A stretch of 64,000 nt of DNA from Datnioides undecimradiatus (lineage: Eukaryota; Chordata; Actinopteri; Lobotiformes; Datnioididae). Of this stretch, positions 10,113 through 21,153 are shown piece after piece (position 1 is the stretch's first letter; each line of letters begins with the position of its first letter). The translations under genes were made by a program, and so were the position numbers. The notes beneath the pieces were generated by a model. The model saw only the letters and a program-made list of their open reading frames with translations. It made no database searches and was not told the DNA's origin. The stretch lies in contig WARS01000026.1 of the NCBI GenBank assembly GCA_008933995.1, positions 3,734,501-3,798,500 on the forward strand, in the 5' to 3' direction.

Positions 10113-12454
10113 TTACAGTTCATTGCGGAGGAGGTAGCGGTGGTTGGGTTTTAGGTCAACTTCCACAGGAAAATGATCACTCACCTCAAGAGCCTAAAGT
10201 GTCATGAGGAGAGCAGGATTAATGTTCAGCTGAAGTATATAAGAGAACTGGAGTGACAGGTGGGTTTCTGACAGGTTTACCTCCTCCTCGGTGAGATGGA
10301 AATTCTCTTTAAAGTTGAACGGTTGTGCAGAGCCTGGCACTATGCAGGAAATAATCTCCCGTCCATGGACAATGATCCTGCTTGTAAAAAAGCATATTGT
10401 AAGACCCAGCCCTGTCTTACATGATTACCTTGTGTAACAGCTTCTAATAATCAACCATAATCTTTGATCATACAAAGAATACATGTAAAGTGATCTTTGA
10501 GAGGCTCTTTACCAACTGTCTTTCTCATATTTGCCTGACCTGTCATAGGCACAATGTGTCTTCTCACGGACAGTGGTGTCTTGATCATCTTCAATCATCC
10601 AGTGAAATTTGGGGTCACTTCTCAAGCGCAAAGCTCTCCAGCCCTTGATGGTGACGTAGTTGCAGCCAGCGTTGAGGTCTCCTAAGATCACCACATTCTA
10701 GGTGAATGAAAGGAAGCAAAAAGGGAAGTTCAACAGATTGAAATCACTCATAAACCCATCACAAGTGAAAACAACAAGCGATAAGCAATTGGCCAAAATT
10801 AGTGAAAATGGTTAAACCCACATCAGTCTTCCACTTCTTGTGAATTCCTTTGAAGACAGTATACAATTGGTCAATCTCCTTCATGGCATTCCTGGGACAG
10901 GTGTGCTGGCCAATCAGGACAAAATCCTTCACCACTGCAATCAATTATATAAATAATTAAAGACATTTGCAATGCATCTTCAGTGAATGTGTTCATATGC
11001 AGACTAGTGTTTAATTCATTTCCTGGTGTTCCTGGAAAATCATAACCTTGTGTGAAGTGTCTGATTATCTGCGCAAGTGCAGGCGTCATTTAGATTTTTC
11101 ATTAATACTGGTTGTAAGTTAGGGCTCACCTACACAGATGACTGAGAGTGATCAGAAACCTGTAATCCACTTAGTGTATCTTGCTTTTTTTCAAAACCAG
11201 GGGAGGAGCTTATCCATGTTTCTGAAACCAGGTCATGGTGTTTATGTGTGAAAACCTCACAGTCTGCAGCCATTTTGACAGAGAGATTTCAGACTGGTCT
11301 ATAGTGTAAAACCGGTCTTCACTGGACTCTTAGATAAGTTTAATAGGAGTTTGAGTATTTCACAAAATGACTCAGCTTAACTGTGCACAAAGAGCTATGT
11401 TTACATGTTTTCATGGAAAGAATCAGGAGTTTAAATTGAATTCATGGCAAATTAGACCTTAGCAGTGGTATAAATATCATGCAGTTTACCTAAGTAAACA
11501 TAATGATACAATATTGTAATAATACTGTGTTATAAGTAAGTCATACAATGAAAATCTTATATCCTATAAGTAAAAATGCACACATATCAGCATCAAAATA
11601 TAGCCACACTATTAGTTTGATCTGACATATAGTAAAAGTTTGTCTGATTGAAAGTGGCCTCAGATCCTAATTAGTTTACAAGCATGTACTGATGTGCTGT
11701 TTGTTTCCATAAATCCACAGGTGCCATCTGTTTTATCGTACATGTTGTAGGGGAATGAAAACGAACAATGAAAGGCTCTCTGGAGAAAACATCTGTCTCA
11801 TTGGTCCCATCTCCTTCTTGTTTAGGATACTGATAATGCTCTTTGACCTTGAGCATATTGTTCCTAGAGGAAGGTAAGAGAGCAAAAACACAACATTAAG
11901 GACGTCATGTTAAACTGACCATTAGCAGCAATGGAGGTAATGTTCGACCAGGGCTACCTGTAAATGTAGACATACTGCTCCTTGTAGGTCTTCCTCCCAA
12001 GCCTTTCACTTTCCACATAGGAGTATGAGTTGGATTTGTCAAATCTGAAAACACCATCATAAATGAGGAAAGTTGAAAGTTGACTGAATGTTTTTTAGGT
12101 GATAGAGGATTCACCAGATCTTGTAAATGTGCTGCTTTTGTACCTGTTAAGATCCCTCACCAAAGCTTGTATTGCTTCTCCTTTAGAGTCTCGGACCTCC
12201 TGAATAAGACACAGGTCACAACGAGAGAGAATCTGGGATGCAAAAAAAAACAGTCATCTAGTTTTACATGGATGTTGCTCTACTTGTTGCACACTTAACA
12301 CACAGTAGAGTACCTTTAGGAGAATCCCCATGACCTTCTTGTTGTTTGCCTTTGATTCACCAAAGCTCTGGACATTAAAAGCACAGATCTTCAGGGAAGA
12401 TGTGATGGTCAACACGCACAACCCCACAACAAACAGTAGAACTGCAGTCCTCAT
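10113..12454 (-). CDS. dnase1l1: DNase I family secreted endonuclease, DNASE1L1-like
   Basis: Coding exons in transcript order: 12454-12314, 12232-12144, 12044-11958, 11863-11742, 10934-10822, 10697-10540, 10377-10281, 10193-10113. They give 295 residues. Residues 1-20 are a signal peptide (MRTAVLLFVVGLCVL). The metal-dependent nuclease fold shows ICAFNVQSFG, CLIQEV (general Glu), GQHTC (His157, equal to the first catalytic His), GDLNAGC (Cys196), HCAYDR (Cys233, partner of Cys196 in the essential disulfide) and SDHFPVE (His276, second catalytic His). All catalytic residues are present, so it should cut double-stranded DNA outside the cell or in the secretory path. Unlike human DNASE1L1 it has no hydrophobic C-terminal extension and ends in RNEL. 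The exon 4 donor (GTACGA) is weak but keeps phase. DNASE1L3 is a less likely identity. Confidence 0.9.
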
Positions 12455-13541
12455 CTTGCAGAGGGTTATGACTCTGAAAGTAAAGAAGAGTTTGGCAAGA
12501 TCCTCTTCGTCAGATTGTGAAATAAGTTACAAAACCTTCCCCTCCAATCTGCACCTACTTTGCAGCCTCTTGCTTTGAGTTTCACCAGGAGACTGACCCC
12601 AGTCCAGCAAAGATCCATCTCTTCAATGACCAGTGGTGTATTTGGGGAACATGCAGGTAAATGTGGGTAAAAGACAGAGGCTGCAGATCTGTGTGGTGGA
12701 TGTGCTGCGTCAGTGCCTGATGAGAATGGAGCTTCATCTGGAACAGCTAAAACCACTGAATACAATGAACAATAGCATCCCACTCAGGTCAGCTTTGAGT
12801 GTGTTTTGTCTCTAAGTTTGAGTGTTATCAGACAATAGACTGTGCCATGTGTCATGTCTGTTGGTTTCATGAACATTTGTGCATCCTGCTGTTATTTTAG
12901 CAAAGACACAAGCAGCTGGCAGTTACCACACAGTGCCATCACATCACAGACACAATCAGTGCTTGAACACTGTTGCTGCACTTTCATCTATCTCAGTTTT
13001 ATTTGTATTTTTTATTTACTTGTTGTGTTATGTTTGTAGCCCTAGAGTGCTTTTTTTCTGTCACGAACTTCATGATCTGGACGTAACTGAAAAAACTGAT
13101 CCTGATAAAAAAACAAACCAAAACATATTACAAATGTTTATGTAAATCTGCACAGTTCTATTTAAGAGATGTAAGTACATAGTTGAAATCTAAGTCAGTA
13201 TTGATATACGTAACAAAAGCTTTTGCAGCTGTCTTTTTCTAGTTTGTTGTATTTCATTCATCACTGCATTTATTTAAATATGATTGTTACTTTGCAAGTT
13301 AAATTTTACATCTAAAACATCAGATTAATTAAATATGTTTTTGTTGTAAATTACCAAAACAGTATAATATATTGTTTTATATAAAAATATAACTCTGACA
13401 TGTTTGCAGAATAATGAGTACTTTAACTTATGTAGCTTTAAGTGCATCTGGTGGTTTGTTTTTGTTTTTTTTAAAGAAAAACACATTTAATCATTTAAAA
13501 AAAAAACTCAACAGACATTAACATTTGTTATAATAACAATA
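12455..13541. other. Spacer between the DNase and TRAF3IP3-like genes
   Basis: The part nearest 12455 should hold the DNase gene promoter and 5' UTR. The rest is AT-rich with homopolymer runs and no exon-like sequence or recognised repeat. Confidence 0.5.
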
Positions 13542-13547
13542 TTTATT
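13542..13547 (-). promoter_or_regulatory. Candidate polyadenylation signal of the TRAF3IP3-like gene
   Basis: AATAAA on the minus strand, about 550 bases past the stop codon at 14099-14101. It would give a 3' UTR of roughly 0.55 kb. Confidence 0.45.
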
Positions 13548-14098
13548 GATTTCTTGTTATATAAAACGTTAACGGCTCTTTGCTCACTCTCAATGCTCAC
13601 TCTCCTAAGCAAATGTGACTCTAAGACCCAATCGTCTTACAGCAATGATGCTAATTCCATCTCCAAAAACAGCTGAAAATATTACTTTGATGTTTTTTGT
13701 CCTTTTAGTAATTCAAAGTTGTGCTTTAGGCTAAATACGCTGTTTACAGTATAAGGGATACCTCTTAATTTTCTACTTCTAACATTTTTTGTATGTTATT
13801 GTTCACATTTTTTATAATGTCATTAATGTCAGCCAACTTGCGAGCTGATAGTGCTTTAAACATGTTGCAAATATTACAAACATTGCTGCATTTTTCAGTG
13901 TCCATTTGTATTTGAACTTTCTGCAAACATCCTACACATGAACACTTTACATAACACACTCGCAACACACACAGACACTCACTTTGAGTTCTGCGTCAAA
14001 AACTAAGTGAAATGCAAAAATATCGGTAGACCAGATTGTAGAAACTCACTTTAAAACAAATGCTAAACTAAAATAACATTCCTGGCAGTGACGTATTG

Positions 14099-17000
14099 TC
14101 ATATGGGTCTTAAACAACTTGAGTGTTTTGGAGAGGCCATTTCCATGAGATAGTCTTCAATGCGTGTTTCTATGTCTGAGTAAAGGTCTTCAACTTGTTC
14201 CCTGAAAGTAGGATACCACAGCCACAGCACCACAACCTCCACCACAACCAGGAGTAGAAGGAAGAACATCCACACCTTCCATGATGAGCTGCAGAGCGTC
14301 TAAACAAACATGGAGGAAATGTCTTTTTAATACAGTTGCTCTAGTCATGTACATATGAGCAATCATAGTTGTTTTTGCAGAAGTTATTTTGTAGCTGATT
14401 TGATGGTGAAAATGTAAAAAACAAAACAGACTGTGTAAGGACAAATGAGAGCATTCAAGTGTTTCAAGGACATTTAGTTTACATTTCCCTGCGCACGTGC
14501 GCACAAACACTACTTACCGGTCTCTTGGTGCGGTGGCTGAGTTGCCGTAGCTCGTCCCTGCACTGCGACAACCGGGCCTGGCTGGACTGAAACTCCTGCT
14601 CTATGGCAAACAGCTCTGTCTGCAGCTCCTCACACTGCACCCACACACACAGACATGCACAAACACGCCGTATGGAGGAGGAAACACATACTGTCTGTAG
14701 ATCATATTTGGCTGCAACCCATTCAAAATACAATGCAGGTGATCTTTATAATGCGTTTTACAAGACGTGTGAAAATAAGATAGTAGGTAGTACCTGTATC
14801 ACTATTATACCCTCAAGAAACAAGAACAAGTAATAAGAAAAGCAACCTCATTAACAGATTTCCACTTGAGATGGCTTAGGAAAAATAATAAGTGGAAGTT
14901 GACTTAATTTTGTATTCTCTGTCAAAAAACAGAAGACACTTCTAAACATTTCTAAAACGTTATGGAGATCATTCAGTTAAATATATTATGACTATTTGAT
15001 TACCTATTTTGCCTAATTTAATGGCATCGGTAACCGATTTCATAAATATAAATTCACATCATGTGTCTTCCTATGCACAACTCTTGAATAAAATGTAAAT
15101 GACTCATTTAGTTATAATTCATGAAATTATTATTTTGAGAGACACAAAGCTGTGATTATTAAACTTAAAGCCCGTGAATGTGCTACAGTGTACTGTGATA
15201 AATCCTCACTTTACCTCTTGCTCTTTGAGTTGGAGTTTCTCCTGAGTGTGACGTAGCTGATCCTCCACCTGAAAGTCTCTCCTCAGTATCACTCGTGGCT
15301 CTGCTTCCTCTGATGTCAGACGCTCCTGCATTACAAAGTCCTGGCTCTCATTGCTGCCATCTAGGAAATAGGAAGTTGTTTAATTAAATGTCCCACGTTG
15401 CCACCAGATTTACTTCACATCTGCTTTAGGTGCTGACTCAGGAAATAAAAACATGACTCCAGGTGCCTTGCCTCTGAGGTTCTGGATTTCCTCCCTTAAC
15501 GTCTGGTTGTCCTCCTCCAGAAGGCAAACGTTGTAATGTAGCTCCCTCTTCTCCTGTCTCAGTGCCACCACCTCCTCCCTCAGCTCGGCCTCTCTGGCTC
15601 TGGACAGCTGCACAGGACACGCATACTTTTCACAACCATTTACAATTCGAAAAAGTTTGACCATCCAACCTGATCACAGAATATACCGTACCTCAACTTG
15701 GCTATGCAGCTGTTGCAGCTGTTCATTATTGAGGACTTGGTTCTCTTGGAGTTTTCGAGAGCTCAGCTTCAGCTCCTCATAAAGGCTCTGCCATCTCAGT
15801 GCTTCCGCCTTTGCTGTAATTAGAGATTCCTGGGGGCAAAAAAAATATATAAAGTAATATTGACATTGTATTAACCCTGACCTTTTGACACATCAACAAA
15901 GTATGTGTATCACCAAAAGAACAAACAATTCCATCACACTGATGTGTCTGTCTCCCTAGTCAGTTAGACATTTTGTGGGTTTTTAAAAGCTCTTTGACCT
16001 GCATGGTCTCAGCCTTGCTGAGTGCCTCAGTTTTGTCCTGTGTAGCCTTCTGCAGGGCAACCAGGGCCTTCTCCTCATACAATAGCTTCTGCTTCTCCAT
16101 TTGTAGCACCAACTTCTTCACTCCATCCTTTGGAAACTTCTATGAAGGACAAAGCACTGCTGAGTTAAACTTATTAATGCTTACACAGTGAGATGCAAAC
16201 CAAAACCACAGAGGAATGAACTCAGTAGATACTGCACTATCACTGCTTGACAGACTGAAACTGCAGACACAGTTGGCTGTTTTAAAAGGAAGAAATGTTT
16301 GAGTTGTTGCAAATAAATGTAAAACAAAAAGAGCATCCCATTAGGTGATTGAAAAGACACACTATTTGGTTGCTTCTTAACCACCAGCTGCTGTTCTTAC
16401 CTGCAGGCAGACTTGCAGCTGTGCCTCCAGTGCCTTGATCTTGTTTCTTAGCAGGTCTTCACTGCAGCGAGCCTGTGTGGGTTAGAAAGGAAATGACTGA
16501 CTGTCACGCTGTAACCTGCAGATGGAAAATTAATGCTTCGTGTACCCAAATCTGTGACAGCGTGTTCTATCACTGCCTGTGCTCACTGGTGCACAGAAGG
16601 AACTTGCAGCATCTGTGACAAAGATCTTAGTGTCTGCACGTGGAAATGCAGAAAATAACATAACACACAGCCTGATGATAACATACCTGAGTGCGAAACA
16701 ATTTTCACAGATGAAAAGCATAAAATATTTAAACTTCATAAACATGTAGATCATCTGCTGTTAAAAAACCCCCAAAAACTATAAAACAAAAAAGGGAAAC
16801 ACCAATGTTTCCCCTTCATTCATTACAACCAGATTGCAAAAAGAGAGCTAATGAGGATGCATAGCACCTATAAAATGTACTGATTGCCACGCCCTTCCTG
16901 TACAATGACAGTTTGCACTTGTAGTATGCAGTATAGGCAGAGCGGAAGCAGGAAGCTCCAAACCACAGGCTACGTAGGCCTTCCTGAGGTGACAGCTGCC

Positions 17001-19430
17001 ATGTACAGCTCTGCACACTACAGTGATGAAGACATTTTTACATAGCGACAACATGACTATATAAAACAAGAAATGTGCTTCTGTTATTTGTAAACAGCAA
17101 CTGTGAAACACTGAGGGTGTGTTTGATTTGAGTAAAGAGCCTGTTCACACAGATGGAGAGTCTTACTGTCCATATTTTGTTGGAGGAGTTCAAGAGGTTT
17201 GTGGTGCTCTCCTGGAGGGCTGCCAGCTTCTTCTTCACTGCCTCCTCTCTCCACAGAGCCTCCTGACAGAAAACAGGCAGAAGAACAAAGATGGTCACAA
17301 CAACATTCAAATACAGAGCAAAGCTAAAGTCAGAAAACACAGAAATAAATAATGTTCTCTACAGCAGTTATCATTCATATTCTGTGTGGATATCAATGTA
17401 TTTTGTTTCATAAGTCACAAACTTGCTTGGTTAATTTAGCTAAAATAATTCTAACAAACATTAGCCACCATATGCCAGAGGTCATTACCAAACCAAGTAG
17501 CTTAGGATCACACAAACAAAACTAAGCAGCTTTTGCTTAATAACAACAACAAGTGACAATTAAGGGATAGTGATGAATATTAACTTGGTGGGTAACAGCA
17601 CATTAAAAAAGAGATATAAACATTCTTCAGGATTGTCAGTTACATGGCAAAATAGGGCTAAACTCTTGCTAACGTTAGCTGCTATCATCAACTACTGGTC
17701 ATGCAAAATCAAGTAATCTTGTATCAGTAATGTGCTTAACAGAAGAAGCAGTTTTATTTCTTATGAATTCAGCATGAGACTTTACAATAAAACCCAGGAT
17801 TTACAGTGTAAGTTTGTTGTATGAACCATGCACCAATAAAGTATTTAATGCTTAGTTCTTACTTGTATTTAAATGTGGATACCTGTAAAATTAAGCATTT
17901 TATAGGGCAAAATAAATAAGGCGTTCAGCATTTTGTAAGTTAATATTACCATTTCCCAGTATTAAGAAGAATAATAATCAAAAAACAGATTCTACCTTTC
18001 CTCTGAAACATCTAATTATTACTTCCTTCCTCAATATAGTCTTCTTTTCTTACACTATGTTGACATTTAAGTACCAGCTGGAATCAGTAAGTAATCTGTA
18101 AATACTAGACTAGAAAATTACACTGTAAAATCGCAGACTGTATTATTAAGTTTTAAAGACTTCAGCTTTTCATTTGTGAGAGAATTGATGAGATTTTTCA
18201 TTATCTTATAGTTCTACTTTTAAAATCGAACTCAGCTCAGCTCAGGATGGACTGTGGTAGAAAATGATTGGTTTACCTGCAAGTAGTCAGCCAACCGCTG
18301 AACATCCTATTATGTTAGAGATGAGAGACAAGAAAGACAGATTGTTTTGGTAAATCTTCTTTTTTTAAACATGCAAATTAGATTTCAAACTCCAGTGAAT
18401 AAAGCATACAGTTTGAAACTTACTGTCTCCTTGACAGTGACAAGCCCAGACCTGCATAGAAGAAAAAAACTCATTTTTAGAAATAATAAAACACTGATCA
18501 CAGCTGTTTCTGATTTTACATTTGAGATTAAAGACTTAATTAGGGTTCAGGGAGACTGAAATTAAACTTACTCCGTCTGCACGCTGGTCTCTCGCAGTGT
18601 CTTCTTTTGGACAATATTTTCGCTTTGGACTGAGAATTTTTGGTGAATCTTTTCTGTTTGGATAAATGTTTTGATGCTTGCTTTTTTAGCTTTGGGAGAG
18701 TAAAAAAGACAAACAAACACATTAGTATGAAAGAACAACGATAATCTGATCAAATGTTATGCAGCTAGCAGTGGTTTTACCATTAACACTATTTTCTCTT
18801 TTATCTGTGCTTTTCATCCTGTACTGTGCGGAGGTAGATGCTTGTGTCCCTGCATGGCCTTTCTCTGGTGTCACCAGTGTTACCTCTTCTGACCATAATG
18901 ATGCCTGAGGAAATGAGGAGAGAAGAAAAGATGCAGGTATAATTTCCTGTGTATGTTGAAAGATGGCACATGTATTTTGGGATGTAATCTTAAAACATCA
19001 AAGCATTTACCCATTTACTGGTGCTTGGGCCATCAGTTATGCTGACGTTTGGTGTTAAAACCATCACTGGATGTCCATTAGCTGTGAGAGTATTTGTGAT
19101 ATTTGTATGAAATGTCTCTGACTTGCCAGGTAAACTGCGATGTTTCACTGAAAATGTCTTTGGTGCAGGTTTTGTCTGCAAAGAACGGTCTGTGGACCTC
19201 AAACCACACAGCTCTGGGCTCACTGATCTCCTCCTCAGAAATTCCCGTTGCCTCTTTTCCTTCAGGTCATTCTTAACTAGTTTTGTATTAAACTCTCTTG
19301 TAGGACTGCGGCATGAAGTCACGTTGTTACGTCCTCGCAGGTGTTCATGTTTCTCTGCTCTGAGCTCCACTATTTGGTCAAAGTCTTTCACTGGGGACAG
19401 CTGTACTCCACTTACAGCCAGGATGTCCAT
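14099..19430 (-). CDS. traf3ip3: TRAF3IP3-like coiled-coil, tail-anchored protein
   Basis: Coding exons in transcript order: 19430-19011, 18904-18781, 18689-18572, 18451-18424, 18306-18277, 17262-17167, 16472-16401, 16139-15999, 15829-15692, 15607-15472, 15360-15215, 14634-14518, 14299-14099. They give 588 residues. The N-terminal NVTSCR and REFLRRRS stretches match the human TRAF3IP3 (T3JAM) pattern NVTTCR and FFRRRN. Residues about 220-520 are long coiled coil, and CRDELRQ matches human CREELNQ. Residues 532-551 are one membrane span with a buried Glu (E543), followed by a short lumenal tail. The human protein binds TRAF3 and acts in JNK/MAVS signalling and lymphocyte development. The start has a strong context (GCCATGG). 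The frame stays open upstream, so a longer N-terminus is possible. The intron after 15472 uses a GC donor. SLMAP-type proteins are an alternative. Confidence 0.82.
17668..17679. repeat. Perfect 12-bp palindrome GCTAACGTTAGC
   Basis: A perfect inverted repeat in the large intron between 17263 and 18276 of the TRAF3IP3-like gene. The same 12-mer recurs at 38853-38864, with near copies beside it. Confidence 0.9.
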
Positions 19431-20950
19431 GGCAGTGTAATAGCTTGTCGGGTAACCAGGTTTGAACCCAGAGGACAAACTCGAGGATAGTGGCTGAGGT
19501 AAAAGTTAACTCTTGGTCAAAAACAGGCCCAGGGTTAAGGAGGGGAAAGTCAGGTAAGTGGAATGGGAAGGGCGTTACAGCAGGGCAGGAGGGAGCAGCT
19601 GGATCTGAAATGATACAAGAGTTTGTATGTTGCAGGGCAAAAACAGAGCAAGAGAGGTACTGAATGATCAGGAGATGGCCGCAGCTGTGTCAGACACACA
19701 GGTGGCTGTTACAGTCTCTCAAGTCAACAACGACCATATATCAGGAAATTAATTCTAACTATTCACATAACAGCTGCACTGAAATGATACCATTTACAGA
19801 TGTATATCAAATGTTGTAGGTTGATGAAAAACATGATTATTAAGTACTGCAGGTGAAACGTGATTGATAAGACTATATATCTGAGGATAAACCTATGTAT
19901 GAGAACTAGGTTTTCTTTAAGTGTTCAGATATAATACTCAGAGGTTAGCTACAGAGGTAGATGAGCAGTATGTGTAAATTAATTAAAAGACAAATCCTTA
20001 AGCACATCTTGTACATTTAAAATCCTCTGTGTTGCACAGAAATGTCTCTGTAAACCTTGCTGGTAGTAGAAGCTGCTACAATAGCAGTGGTTTCTGTAAT
20101 ACTAGTATAGTAACTTTAGTAGTTGTTATAGTAAATGCAATAGTAGAAGTTGTAGTAGATGAGTACCAGGGTTATCAAAGATAGACCAGGCCTGAGGCTG
20201 TGTTGAGTCTGTGGATGTGGAGGGAAAATGTACAAAATGCAAAGACAAAAAGTTGCTTATTACGCAAAAAGAAAATGATAGAGCTTACCTGCAATTGCAT
20301 CTCATCTAGTGGGGAAAAGTCTTCATCAGGGGTTCAAGTTCATACATTTTCGCACTCCTCTGAAATAGTGTCCCAGGGTTTCGTCTGTGTTTCACATGTA
20401 GCTGTTTCTGTTGAGCATAAATTTACAGGAAGTGAAGAGAACCACAGCGTCATATGTTCCTCTATCTCAGCAGCCACTCGCACCAAACTGATGCCATACA
20501 CGGGTGGGCCTCAAGATTACACACAGACTCAGCCAATTCCCCCTGCATGCTGTCTGGGATAAAACTCACCAGACGGGAGAGAGAGAAAGAGAGAGAGGGC
20601 TGTGCATTGTGTATGGTTGCCTATCTGAAATAGGATTTTTTTTTTTCTTTTTCACAACAGCAGTCTCATTTTTCATTGAAATAGGTTAATGACTGGGATC
20701 CCCTGAAGTTGTTGATGACTTTTACGGATCAGCAGCAGCTTTACCAGTTGCTGGTAGTGTGTGTGCATTTTTTATTTGCATTCATTTCTCTGACAAACTG
20801 TTTTCATGTTTTACTTGGTGTCAGTTTCATGAACGTCTTCAGGATGAATTGCCTCAAAATTACAAAATTTTAGCATCACATATAATCTACAACTCTATCC
20901 ATTAATACCTTATTTAGCTCAAATAATCCTCATTCAATATCAGGCCAGTG
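19431..20950. other. 5' region of the TRAF3IP3-like gene
   Basis: An AG preceded by pyrimidines near 19498-19510 could be the acceptor of the exon carrying the start codon, so non-coding 5' exons should lie to the right. I could not place them. The remainder shows short GA-rich (about 20578-20600) and poly-T (about 20637-20646) tracts and no protein-coding exon. Confidence 0.4.
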
Positions 20951-20989
20951 ACAAAATGTGTCTTTGCATACAGTACCATCTAGTGGCCA

Positions 20990-21153
20990 CGTGCACTAAT
21001 ACCTCGAATAATAGAGACTCTATTAGACTCTCGCGATATTTCAGGAGACTATCTCGTGTATCCGCCATCCTTGTGGCTCTTTGCAGAAGGGCACGAAGAG
21101 GCCGAAATAAGGGTGCCCGGTGTAGCAAGAACTTGGCACTTCATACCTCAAAC
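20990..21153 (+). promoter_or_regulatory. atp5pb promoter/5' UTR with YY1-like element
   Basis: This stretch before the atp5pb start is locally CpG-containing (CTCGCGATATTTC, then CTCGTG) and TATA-less. The CCGCCATCC at 21062-21070 resembles the YY1 core found in many nuclear-encoded mitochondrial genes. The transcription start is inferred to be near here. Confidence 0.35.
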
